Positions 7,763 through 16,644 of a stretch of 64,000 nt of DNA are shown in pieces (the stretch's first letter is position 1; the number at the start of each line of letters is the position of its first letter). The notes below the pieces were generated by a model. It did not search any database. It was given only the letters and a program-made list of their open reading frames with translations, and was not told the origin of the DNA. A program made the position numbers and the translations under genes. The stretch comes from Candidatus Rifleibacteriota bacterium (lineage in GTDB: Bacteria; Muiribacteriota; Ozemobacteria; Ozemobacterales; Ozemobacteraceae), in NCBI GenBank assembly GCA_012517355.1, contig JAAYVD010000111.1, forward strand, positions 1 through 64,000, given 5' to 3'.

Positions 7763-10700
7763 TCATCGTGGGGAGGAGGGCGGATTCCAGGCGAACAGGG
7801 TCAGCGGGCGGGCCTTGCCCTTGAGCGTGATCTCGCCGAACGGGGTCACTCCCTCGTCGGACGGCAGGAGCGCCCGGGCGGAGTCGGAGAGCAGGAACCT
7901 GGGGCATCCGGCTTTCTCCGCCACCGCATTCCCGGTTCCCGCCTTCTCGGCCACCGCTTCGATGCGGGCGGCGGTGTTCACCGGGTCGCCGATCATCGTG
8001 AAATCGCGCTTGCTCCCCACTCCCAGGAAGCCGCGAATGACGGTGCCGGCATGCGCCCCGACGACCACCGGCAGGGGCAGCCGGCCCTCGGCTCCGGCCT
8101 GGGCCACCCCCTCCAGGACCTGCCGCAGGGCCGCGCCGGGAGCGCGGCTTCCACCCGCGAGGGGAAGCACGGCCAGGATCTTGTCGCCGATGATCTTGTC
8201 GATGTCGGCCCCCGCCCCGGTCAGCACGGAGCAGAGCACCGCGGTCTGGCGGGCCAGCCGGTCGAAGGAGGCGTGGCGGGCGTCCCGGTCGGAACCGGGA
8301 AGGTCCTGGTCGGTGGCCGTCGCCTCGGAAGCGCCCTGGAAGCCCCGGCTGCCCAGGACCAGGATGAGGCAGTCCTGGCGGCTTCCTCCCGCCTCCTCCT
8401 CGCTTCCGGCCGTCCCCCCCGCCCCGCCGGTCGACCGGCGGGCCTGCCCGGAGACCATCCGGCCCATCAGTTCCCGTTCCTCGAGGCCGCGGGCCATCCG
8501 GTTGAAGGCCCGGCACAGGTCGCCCAGCTCGTCCTGACGGGCGGTCGACACCCGCCACTGGAAATGGCCGGAGGTCACCTGCCGCATCCCGTCGGTCAGC
8601 ATCCGGAGCGGTTCGAGGAGGTCGTCGGCCACCACCATGGCGAGGAGCAGGATCGCCCCCAGGGCGGCCACCAGCAGCAGCAGGAACCAGGTCCGGGTCG
8701 CGTTCGCCGCGTCCAGGATCGGCGCCTCCGCGGCCAGCCCCACCAGGAGATGCCCCTCGTAGCGGATTCCCGGCCGGGCCTCGACCAGCAGGGGTTGATC
8801 GCCCGCCCGCGTGCGGGTGCTGAAGGGCTGGTTGCCGGCCACCACCCAGCGTCCGATGGCGCGAAGCCGCGGGAACCAGGAACCGAAGCGGGGATTGACG
8901 AAATACCCGACCTCCGTCCGCAACTGCCCTCCCAGTCCGAACCGGCCGGCCTGCCGCCTGGTCACCTGGTCGAAGGCGGACGACTCGGGCGCGGGGTAGA
9001 ACCAGGCGACCACTCCCTCGGGACGGTCCAGGTCCGGGACCACCTCGGTGAGTTCCATCATCCGTCCTGTCTGGGCGAACAGGTAGACGGCCTGGCCCAT
9101 GCCGTTGGTCAGCCGGAAAAGGTGGTCCGGCCCGAACACGGAACGAAGAACGTCCAGGCCGGCGGCCAGGGTCATCTCGGTCTTCAGGGCCTCCCCGTCC
9201 AGGCCCGGCGCGCCCGGGGAATGGCGCGGGCCCTTCCCGGCCGGAGAGGCCCGGCGGCCCGACGCGCCTTTTTCCAACTGGTCCAGCATCGAGCGGCCGA
9301 TCATCCGGGCGACGTCCCCGAGCGCCCGGCCGGCGTCGGGGGCCTCGGAAAGCGACTGGACGTAGGTCCAACCCTCCCGGCCGACCACGATCATCTGGTA
9401 CGGGAAGCTGTTCAAGACCGGGTCGGTCCGGGTTTTGACCGAACGGTCCATGTATGTCTCCAGATCGGCCCGGGCGACGGGATCCTCCGGGTTCCGGTTC
9501 AGCCGCCGCAGGGTCCGCAGGAAGGCCGGCCGGCGGCACCGGTACCGCAGGCGGCTCTGGACCAGCAGCCGGGACAGCAGGGGCCGGCGCTCGGCCACCT
9601 CCATCTCCTGCAGCATGTCCAGCCGGGTCCGGCGGCGTTCCAGGCGGAACTGGTCGACGGTGAACCACTCGGCGAGGAAGAACATCGCCGCCAGCGGCAG
9701 GATGGCCGCGGCCAGCAGGCCCCCCACCAACTGCCCGCGCAGGTGCCGCGCCAGGCCGGCTTCCCGATAGACGGTCTTCCACCAGAGCCAGAGCAGGGCG
9801 GCTCCCAGGATCGCGCCGGCCACGGTTCCCGCCCGGGCGGGGAACGCGGCCGGCATGGTGGGCAGGGGCGTGGCCGCCACCAGCCGGAAAGGAACCCCCT
9901 CGAAGGTCACGGCGGCCGTGGCCAGTTCCCAGCCGGGCAAGCCGGGCAGGCGACTGTCCGCCAGCGTTCCGGTCGCCAGGGGGAAGCGCGGCGAAGCCTG
10001 CCAGGGACCGTCTCCCACCTGGGCGGCCAGCGCGGAATCGGCATCGTCCAGGCCGGTTGCCAGGCGGGAGATCTCGTCCAGGGTGGGCAGGCGGCGGGGG
10101 ACGAACAGGAGCAGGATGCCGACCGGTTGAAAGGATCCCTGCGGCGGGATGGCGGTCAGGGCCGCCGCCGAGGTTGACAGGTTGGGGGCGGGAAAGTCGG
10201 GATGCGGGCGGACGAGGGGATACCAGTAGACCCATTCCGGCCGGCCATCCCGGACGACGGGCCGGAATCGCGCCATCCCTTCCGCGCGCAGGTGGCCCGT
10301 GCTGAAATTCGCCCCCAGGACCTGGCCCAGGCGGGGCAGGAGGTCCTCGATGTACCTGCTCTTCCCCCCGAAGGTGTGGCCGGCCAGGTTGCCGAAGAGG
10401 GCCTTGAAGACCGGGATGTCCTCGGAGGCGACGCCCCAAGCCAGGACGAGGGGTTCCGGCGCCGGAGCCTCGGGGCGGGGAAACCTGGGGTCCACCGCCT
10501 GGAGGAGGAGGCTCGTGGGCTGCCAGCCTTCCGCCCCGAGGGTGGCCAGTTCCCGCAGGGCAACGCGGCGCAGGGAAGCGTGGTCGACGCCGTCCTCCGA
10601 CCAGGGGTGGTCGGAGGCGAGCGTCCAGGCGAGGCGATCCAGGCGCTCCTCCTGGAGGAACTCCCAGACGTTGTTCCGGCGGAAACGGTCGAGCGAGACC

Positions 10701-13700
10701 TGGTTCTGCTGGGCCGCGTCCTCCCGGGCGAGCCGGTCGAGGCGCTGCTCCCGCAGGCGGAGGGCCTGGATGCCCAACCCCCAGGCCACGATCACCAGGG
10801 CGCAGCCGGCCCAGAACACCAGGTGCCGCCAAGGGAGGCCGAAGGGCAGGGTCCAGCCGGGGTCTGTCGTGGTGGGACGACCGGGGTCGGGTTGAGCCAT
10901 CACCCGCCCGTCGACTGGGCCCCCGGTCTCCGGTCCCGGAATGCTCCTGCCGACGGGAGCCGTCTGGCCGGCGGCGTCGAGGGCCGGGCGGGGGGACCGG
11001 CGATCCAGACCGAGGCCGGGGTGGTGACCTGGAACGGGACCGTGGTCTGGCGGGTGGTCCGTGCCGGAACCGGAGGTGAGCATGGGCGATGCATCCGACG
11101 GTTGGCCGCCTGCCGGAATCACGGCGGAGCCCGGCGTGGCGGCGGGCCGCGGCACGAGATCGCCCAACCGGAACACCCGCCCGGTCCCGTCGTCGACGGG
11201 AAGGGCTTCCCAGCCCACCCTCCGGGCGGCGTCGGCGACCCCCCCATCGAAGACGACCGGGCAGTCGGGAAAGGCCTTGGTGCGGGCTTCGAGGGCTGCG
11301 GCCCGCTGCATGGCCGGGCCGGTCACCGCGTAGTCGAGGCGGGTCTCGGGGCTGCCGATGCCGCCGGCCAGGAGGGGACCCTCGGCCAGGCCGATGCCGA
11401 TCCGGTAGGGGAACTCCCCGGCCTTCTGCCGGTCGCGGTTCAGGGCAGCCAGGTGGCCCAGCATCGCCACCGCCGCCGCCAGGGCCAGGCCGGCGGGCGA
11501 TTCCCCCCCGGGGGGTCCCTCGAAGACGGCCATGATGGCATCGCCGACGAACTTGTACAACCGGCCGCCGGCCCGGGCGATGACTGCGGACATGGCGGAA
11601 TAGTGCCGGTTCAGCAGGTCGATGACCTGGTCGGGGGGGTTCCCCTCGCAGATCGGGGTGAAATCCCGGATGTCGGACACCAGGACCACCCCGTGCAGGG
11701 AGCGGGCCTGCATCACGTTCTGCAAGGTCTTCCCGGCCACGATGGCGTCCATGGCCTGGGCCGAGATCAGGGCGGTGAGGCGCTCCCGCTCCTGCAGCCC
11801 CTTGCGCATCCGGCCGAAGGCGCGGGTCAGGGTGCCCAGTTCGTCCCACCGCGTGGTGACCAGCACCCCGCCCAGGTCGCCGCCGGCGATCCGTTCCAGG
11901 CCCTGTTTCAGCTCGAGGACCGGGTCGATGAACCGCCGGTAGACCAGGGCCCCGAACAGCAGCACCCCGGCGAGGGTGGCCAGAAAACCGCCTCCCACCA
12001 GGGCCATGCCGATCGTTTCCTGGCGGTCGATGTCGTCGTGTCCGCACCCGGCGGTCAGGACCAGGTTGTGAAACCGGTTGGAAGGGACGGCCACGAGGGT
12101 GGCCCCATGGCCGGCCCGCACCAGCGTGCCGTGGCGGGCCAGGGCCAGACCGGCCACCCCACGCATGGCCTCGACCTGGTCGACCGGCACGTGCCGGTCC
12201 TGGCGGACCGGCTCGCCCAGGCCCTCCGGGGTGGCCTCGAACACGGTCAGCCACGCCTCCGGTTGTTGCAGGGCCAGGGTATCCGCCGACTGCCGCAGGA
12301 CCATCCCGTCGGTGTCGGCGCTGGTCCAGGCGATGAACAGGACATACCGCTCCACGCCGTCCACCGCGAGGTACTCGTGCAGGTGGTGGGCCTGGAGGCG
12401 GCCGAGGGTGAATCGGAACAGGGTGGCGCGGGTCTGCTCCATCTGCTGGGCGGCGGTGACGTTCATGGTGGCCCCGTAGGCGTCGATCAGGGCCTTGTCC
12501 TCCTCGGCGATGCGGGCGGGCGGCAGGTTTTGCTCCCCGCCGAGGGCGGCAGCCGCCTTCACGCGCAGGTTGCTGACGGTGGCCGCCCGGAAGAACCGGC
12601 ACGAGTGTTCGAGGCTTTCCCTGATCGGCGAGGGGGAGAACCATTCCGCCTTCCGGCTTTCCAGGTCGTACAGGCCGATATAGCTGAGGGGAAGGGGCCG
12701 GGCGAGGCGCTGGAAGTGGTGCCGGACGGCCTCGAGGACACGGGGGTCGCCGGGGGGGCAGGCCCCGACCAGGTCGCGGAAGGAAGCGTCGGTGCAGAGA
12801 CCACGGAACGCCTTCTCGTAATCCCCTTCCAACTGCTGCTTGCCGGATTCGAAGACGGCGAGGCCGGCCTGCAGGCGGGCAGCCAGCTGGTCGAGGGCGG
12901 CCTGCCGGTTCTCGCGGAGCCAGGCGAGCGCCGAGACCCCGAACAGGGTGGTGGGCAGGGCGGCCGCCCCCAGGTAGAGCAGCAGGAACCGTCCGGCCAG
13001 GGAGAGCCGGGGCCAGTGGTCGAGCAGCAGGCCCCGGCCCAGGATCATCACGCCCACGGCCGCCCACCCGGTCACCAAAATCACCAGCCAGGTCGGCAGC
13101 GGGGGAAGGCGGGGCTCGGGAAACACCACGACGGCAATGTGCGGAGCGTCCGTGATTCCGGCGGCAAACACCCGGCTGCGACCAAGCCGGACGTTCCAGG
13201 GCAGCCCGTTCGCCAGCCAGTCGTGCAGCCGTTCCCGGAGCACTCCCAGCTTCGCCCGCCAGGCCTGGAAGCGGGAAGACCGGCGGAGAGCGGGGTCCAG
13301 CACGTCCCCCGCCCCGGTCGGCGACACCTTCAGGAAACCCCGGCGGGTCCGTTCCCCTCCCGCGGGGGACTGGCGCGTCAAGGCGGCCCGGAAGGCGGTC
13401 TCCTCCGCCCCCGGACCGATGGGAACGAGGCAGATGAAGCCGGTCAGGGGCTGCCCCGGGTCCTGGGCGAAGTCCCAAAGCAGCCAGTGGGGTTGCCGGG
13501 CGAAGAGGACGGGGGTTGGCACCCCGCGCTGGGTCTGGGCCAGGGGCCCGGCCGGGGTACCCGTGCCGAACAGGTGCGCGATGACCTTGGGACTGAGGCG
13601 GTCGCTCTTCCAGCGCTCGTCACGGCCGAGGTGACGGTCGACCAGGTAGCGGAACAGCCCCGCCACCGCCCGGTGGCTGACGGCGGTGGGGGTCGAGGAG

Positions 13701-14485
13701 GCGACGAGCACGACCGGGTCGGGCGCGGGGGACGGGAGAGGGACCACCCGCGGAGGGTCCGTGTCACCGGCAAAAGGGCGGGCGGACGGAACCATGGTAC
13801 CGGCGGAAACCCCGGCGGCAGTCTCCCGAGGGCCGACGGCCGGACGGGCGGACGGGGCACCCACTCCGGCGGGTTCCCCCGGGGCGGTTCCCGACCGGCC
13901 CCCGCCTGCTCCTTCCGCGGCGGGCGGGGCGAAGACCCACCAGTGGGTAACGAGGGGGAGACGGGTGAGGCTGGGAAAGGCCTGACGGGCCTCGCGCGCG
14001 GCCTGCCGCCGGAGAACCGCCATGTTTTTGGCGACACTCCCGGTTCCCGCCGCCGCCCGCGGCCAGGAGGTGGGGTTGGCTTCGCGCCGGTCTGTCCCCT
14101 GGCGGTGCGCGGAAGGGGCGTTCTCCGGTGCCATCGGTGGCGGCGGAGGGGTATTGCCGACCTCGTGTTCGACCCCCGACCGGCCGAGGGCGCGCACCAG
14201 GTCGGCCAGCCGCCGACGCAGCGCCAGGCCCGATCTGGCCAGCCAGCGTGGCACCCCCGACTCGGCGGTCAGGTTTTCCAGTTCCTCGCGGGCGGTTTCG
14301 TCGAGGTGGCGCTCCCGGCGGGCGAGGTCGGCCCGGGCGAGGTAGCGTTCGGCGAACACCAGCGAGGCCAGGGGCAGGGAAAAGAGCAGGATGCCCAGGA
14401 CGAAACGCACAGTGGCCAGGGCGGCCGAAGAGGGGGGAGCCGACGACACGACTGGGTTTCCTTCCGCTGTTCCGCTCGTCCGCAC
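7763..14485 (-). CDS. tandem transmembrane class III adenylate/guanylate cyclase
   Basis: One ORF of 2240 residues holding two full membrane cyclase modules. Each has an N-terminal helix, a large extracytoplasmic part, two further membrane segments, a HAMP-like stretch (RRFIDPVLELKQG; ADDLLEPLRMLTDG) and a class III catalytic domain. The first catalytic domain (C1) keeps both metal aspartates, Asp938 in SDIRDF and Asp982 in VGDAIMAV, but has Gln1060 and Ala1064 where the transition-state Asn and Arg should be. The second (C2) has Gly2045 instead of the first metal Asp, keeps Asp2101, and has intact Asp2161, Asn2170 and Arg2174 (GDPVNTAARIE). The two domains are therefore complementary. The GTG start has AAGGG 7 bp upstream. 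A Pro/Gly-rich linker of about 100 residues joins the modules. Product (cAMP or cGMP) is inferred; Lys and Asp at the base-binding sites of C2 favour ATP. Confidence 0.85.
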   Translation of the reverse strand: MRTSGTAEGNPVVSSAPPSSAALATVRFVLGILLFSLPLASLVFAERYLARADLARRERHLDETAREELENLTAESGVPRWLARSGLALRRRLADLVRALGRSGVEHEVGNTPPPPPMAPENAPSAHRQGTDRREANPTSWPRAAAGTGSVAKNMAVLRRQAAREARQAFPSLTRLPLVTHWWVFAPPAAEGAGGGRSGTAPGEPAGVGAPSARPAVGPRETAAGVSAGTMVPSARPFAGDTDPPRVVPLPSPAPDPVVLVASSTPTAVSHRAVAGLFRYLVDRHLGRDERWKSDRLSPKVIAHLFGTGTPAGPLAQTQRGVPTPVLFARQPHWLLWDFAQDPGQPLTGFICLVPIGPGAEETAFRAALTRQSPAGGERTRRGFLKVSPTGAGDVLDPALRRSSRFQAWRAKLGVLRERLHDWLANGLPWNVRLGRSRVFAAGITDAPHIAVVVFPEPRLPPLPTWLVILVTGWAAVGVMILGRGLLLDHWPRLSLAGRFLLLYLGAAALPTTLFGVSALAWLRENRQAALDQLAARLQAGLAVFESGKQQLEGDYEKAFRGLCTDASFRDLVGACPPGDPRVLEAVRHHFQRLARPLPLSYIGLYDLESRKAEWFSPSPIRESLEHSCRFFRAATVSNLRVKAAAALGGEQNLPPARIAEEDKALIDAYGATMNVTAAQQMEQTRATLFRFTLGRLQAHHLHEYLAVDGVERYVLFIAWTSADTDGMVLRQSADTLALQQPEAWLTVFEATPEGLGEPVRQDRHVPVDQVEAMRGVAGLALARHGTLVRAGHGATLVAVPSNRFHNLVLTAGCGHDDIDRQETIGMALVGGGFLATLAGVLLFGALVYRRFIDPVLELKQGLERIAGGDLGGVLVTTRWDELGTLTRAFGRMRKGLQERERLTALISAQAMDAIVAGKTLQNVMQARSLHGVVLVSDIRDFTPICEGNPPDQVIDLLNRHYSAMSAVIARAGGRLYKFVGDAIMAVFEGPPGGESPAGLALAAAVAMLGHLAALNRDRQKAGEFPYRIGIGLAEGPLLAGGIGSPETRLDYAVTGPAMQRAAALEARTKAFPDCPVVFDGGVADAARRVGWEALPVDDGTGRVFRLGDLVPRPAATPGSAVIPAGGQPSDASPMLTSGSGTDHPPDHGPVPGHHPGLGLDRRSPRPALDAAGQTAPVGRSIPGPETGGPVDGRVMAQPDPGRPTTTDPGWTLPFGLPWRHLVFWAGCALVIVAWGLGIQALRLREQRLDRLAREDAAQQNQVSLDRFRRNNVWEFLQEERLDRLAWTLASDHPWSEDGVDHASLRRVALRELATLGAEGWQPTSLLLQAVDPRFPRPEAPAPEPLVLAWGVASEDIPVFKALFGNLAGHTFGGKSRYIEDLLPRLGQVLGANFSTGHLRAEGMARFRPVVRDGRPEWVYWYPLVRPHPDFPAPNLSTSAAALTAIPPQGSFQPVGILLLFVPRRLPTLDEISRLATGLDDADSALAAQVGDGPWQASPRFPLATGTLADSRLPGLPGWELATAAVTFEGVPFRLVAATPLPTMPAAFPARAGTVAGAILGAALLWLWWKTVYREAGLARHLRGQLVGGLLAAAILPLAAMFFLAEWFTVDQFRLERRRTRLDMLQEMEVAERRPLLSRLLVQSRLRYRCRRPAFLRTLRRLNRNPEDPVARADLETYMDRSVKTRTDPVLNSFPYQMIVVGREGWTYVQSLSEAPDAGRALGDVARMIGRSMLDQLEKGASGRRASPAGKGPRHSPGAPGLDGEALKTEMTLAAGLDVLRSVFGPDHLFRLTNGMGQAVYLFAQTGRMMELTEVVPDLDRPEGVVAWFYPAPESSAFDQVTRRQAGRFGLGGQLRTEVGYFVNPRFGSWFPRLRAIGRWVVAGNQPFSTRTRAGDQPLLVEARPGIRYEGHLLVGLAAEAPILDAANATRTWFLLLLVAALGAILLLAMVVADDLLEPLRMLTDGMRQVTSGHFQWRVSTARQDELGDLCRAFNRMARGLEERELMGRMVSGQARRSTGGAGGTAGSEEEAGGSRQDCLILVLGSRGFQGASEATATDQDLPGSDRDARHASFDRLARQTAVLCSVLTGAGADIDKIIGDKILAVLPLAGGSRAPGAALRQVLEGVAQAGAEGRLPLPVVVGAHAGTVIRGFLGVGSKRDFTMIGDPVNTAARIEAVAEKAGTGNAVAEKAGCPRFLLSDSARALLPSDEGVTPFGEITLKGKARPLTLFAWNPPSSPR
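14097..14183 (+). repeat. R1 repeat inside cyclase gene (antisense to the gene)
   Basis: Begins CCCCTGGCGGTGCGCGGAA, nearly identical to the start of the copy in the CsgG-like gene, then CATCGGTGGCGGCG, GGGGTATTGCCGACC and CGTGTTCGACCCCCGACC. In the cyclase it encodes the Pro-rich segment NTPPPPPMAPENAP between the first membrane helix and the sensor region, without breaking the frame. Confidence 0.75.
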
Positions 14486-14720
14486 CGTCGGGCCCTTCCC
14501 CGCGCCGCGGGGAAAAGCCTGCCGACGCGGTCCCGGTCAGAGTACCACAAGCGGTTGTCAGGGGGAAGGCCGCCGCAGCGGCGGAAACCCGGACCCCACG
14601 CCAGACCGACGGCGGAGATGTTCCAGAAGGGGCAGACGACCGCTCTCCCCGGCACGGCCCGGAAACCCGTCATCGCGTGACGGATCTCCGGGCCTCCTTC
14701 CGGGAAAAAGCCAGACCGGT

Positions 14721-14752
14721 GAGGGCGTGATTGTGGCGATCGGGGTTTCCGG
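14721..14752 (+). repeat. 32-bp repeat R2, copy 1
   Basis: An exact 32-base match (starting GAGGGCGTGATTGTGGCGAT) to 14990-15021. Weaker similarity extends about 50 bases upstream (CGTGACG ... CCTTCCGG ... CCAG) in both copies. Confidence 0.85.
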
Positions 14753-14989
14753 GGATCCCCCCGCTTCCTTTCCACTCTCGCGGCCTGGCGGGCCAGGCCC
14801 GGAGGCAAGGTGGTCGGCGGGCGGGAATCCTCGGGCAGGGGAGGAGAAGGATCGCCTGGCTGGAGGACGACGGCCAGGACGGGGGGAGGAAGAGGGATTC
14901 CAGGCAGGGAGGTCGGGATTTCCGCCTTCACCGCGAGCGACACGGCGTGACGCCCTGACCCCGCAGCCTTCCGGCCGGGCCGCGCCAGC

Positions 14990-15021
14990 GAGGGCGTGAT
15001 TGTGGCGATCGGGGTTTCCGG
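14990..15021 (+). repeat. 32-bp repeat R2, copy 2
   Basis: Second exact copy, offset 269 bp from the first. Only two copies and no regular spacing, so not a CRISPR. Confidence 0.85.
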
Positions 15022-15718
15022 CTTTCCCGACGATGCCTTTCCGGCCTTGGTTCCCTCCCGTTTCGTCTTTCGGAGGCACCCCACCCCAGCGGGGGCAGCC
15101 GCCGAAGACCGACCTTCCGCATACGCCCCGGGAACGAACCCGTCATGCCGGGAGAACGAAGCAGATCCGGTCCACGCTCTCCCAGGGCGATTGGGCACGA
15201 CACCGGGAACGTCGGCACGTCGTGACCGACCCCGGCGCCGGCCCGACGCCGGAAGGTGGTTCTCCTCCGGAGACCTCGATCCAGAAGGGGTCAGCGGGAG
15301 GGAACGAACCGGGTTCCGCCCTCACGGGTATCCGTCAGGAGGTGAGCCCAGGCCTTTCCCTCGGCGGGCAGTGCCATCCGGAGGAGGAACCCGGCCATGG
15401 TTTCCCGGGTGGGCGGACCTGGGAACGGGAGAAAACCCGGGAAGAGAACCGGCAAGCACTTTGCGTTCCCGTTCAGGTTCGTGCCTGCCTGGCGGGATGC
15501 CCCCGGCACCGCTCACGGTGTCACCGTCTCCCCGGCCACACGAAACTGGCCGCGGGAATCCGGTCACCGCGTGGCGGGGTCCCTTCCCCACCCCGGAAAC
15601 CATCGGGGACGATCCAGAAAGCAGGGGGAGGGATCAAGGTTTTCACGAAGAATGCCGATCTCTTTCCTGGCCTCACGTTCTCGCGTTCCCGCGAATTCCG
15701 CCCGTTGGAGGTGCCGAG

Positions 15719-16345
15719 ATGCCCGTCCTGAACCAGGAAAAGATCGCGATGCCCGACGTCGCCTACCGCATCGGGGCGACCGGTGACCAGGTCCGCTACT
15801 GGTTGAAACTGCTGGGAGCGACCACCTCCCGCGAGGGGCGGGTGTCCTTCGTCGACCAGGGGACCCTCGACCGGTTGACCATGATGGCGGCCCTGGTCCA
15901 CGAAGGCATCCCGCCGAAGGATGCCGCTGACCGGGTGAGTTCGGGCGTGGGCGAGACGGTGGTCTGTCCCGAGCCGGTGCCGGCCGACGTGGCAGCCCCC
16001 ACCCTGCCGTCCCTGGCCGTGACCGAGGACCGGCTCGCCTCCCTGGAGAAGGCCCTGCTGGCCATGGCGGAGGAGATGCGCCGGTCCCGCGAGGAGAATG
16101 CCGCCCACCTGCTCAAGATGGAGCGGCAGATGGCCTTTTTGAGCCTGGAAAACAAGGCGCTGCGGGACGAGGTGGTGCGGCAGGCGACCTCGACGCGCGC
16201 CCTGCTGGCCCCGCCGGAGCAGACCCGCCAGCTCGTCCCCTGGCGCCCCGCGCCCGCCCCCGACCCTCTCGAGGGAAAACCCTGGTATGTGAAAGCGTGG
16301 GTCCGCCTGGTCGACCCCGCCCGACAGCGCCGCTGGGATTCCTGA
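15719..16345 (+). CDS. MerR-type HTH regulator with coiled coil
   Basis: 208 residues. After a short lead the N-terminal domain reads MPDVAYRIGATGDQVRYWLKLLG, the winged-helix recognition pattern of MerR proteins, followed by the second-helix region (LDRLTMMAALVHEGIPPKDAADRV). Residues about 105-165 form a coiled coil (LEKALLAMAEEMRRSREEN ... LKMERQMAFLSLENKALRDEV), as in dimeric MerR members such as those tied to chaperone or surface genes. No metal-binding cysteine cluster is visible, so the ligand is unknown. Start 15719 has GGAG 8 bp upstream; the longer upstream reading is low-complexity. Stands alone between the gene-free region and the NadD-like fusion. Confidence 0.8.
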   Translation: MPVLNQEKIAMPDVAYRIGATGDQVRYWLKLLGATTSREGRVSFVDQGTLDRLTMMAALVHEGIPPKDAADRVSSGVGETVVCPEPVPADVAAPTLPSLAVTEDRLASLEKALLAMAEEMRRSREENAAHLLKMERQMAFLSLENKALRDEVVRQATSTRALLAPPEQTRQLVPWRPAPAPDPLEGKPWYVKAWVRLVDPARQRRWDS

Positions 16346-16644
16346 GACCTCCTGAAACCTTCCGCCACCGGCGGGAGGAGACGGAAATTCCTGCCAGCCG
16401 GGCCGGCTGACCAGGATCGTGCCGGGACCGCCGGCGATTTCCGCCAACCGGCCGGAGACGGCGGGCAGGGCCCTGGTCACCCCTGGTCACCCCTGGTCAG
16501 CGGCGGGTTTTCCCGTCGGGGCCGCCAGGCGGGATGCCCTGCCGGTCGGCGTTTCCAAAGGCCCCGAAGGGGAAGGTTTGCTCGCGGTTGTCCGGGTGAG
16601 GAGGCGGCTTGTAGAATGGAACCGGCAACATGCCAGGAGGCGTC
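16346..16644. other. intergenic stretch with 10-bp tandem repeat
   Basis: About 300 bp without a gene between the MerR-like gene and the NadD-like fusion. Apart from the triple 10-bp repeat and a ribosome site at its end nothing stands out. Confidence 0.5.
16471..16500 (+). repeat. 10-bp tandem repeat, three units
   Basis: CCCTGGTCAC is repeated three times head to tail (last unit ends CAG). May be an operator array or slippage product. Confidence 0.9.

Larger units (their letters stand above)
14486..15718. other. gene-free region of 1.2 kb upstream of cyclase and MerR-like genes
   Basis: No convincing gene: the open frames here have no homology I recognise, no ribosome sites, and low-complexity composition. 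It contains a 32-bp exact direct repeat and several imperfect palindromes around CGTGAC/GTCACG. It separates two divergent genes, so promoters for both should lie at its ends. Confidence 0.6.

Noticed and set aside
7763-14485. Reading the cyclase region as two adjacent genes
   Set aside because: A start codon for a second gene exists (near 10900), but there is no in-frame stop between the modules; as given, the sequence is one ORF. A sequencing error cannot be excluded.
10202-14680. Very long open frame on the plus strand opposite the tandem cyclase
   Set aside because: Composition is Gly/Arg/Pro/His-rich without motifs, and the minus strand carries clear cyclase domains; it is a GC-rich shadow frame.
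14721-15021. CRISPR array from the 32-bp repeat
   Set aside because: Only two copies, 269 bp apart, no regular spacers and no cas genes. The Cas4-like Cys pattern at the window start belongs to an AddB-like nuclease module.
14996-15718. N-terminal extension of the MerR-like protein
   Set aside because: The extra 240 residues are low-complexity with no ribosome site; the start at 15719 has GGAG at good spacing and begins near the HTH.
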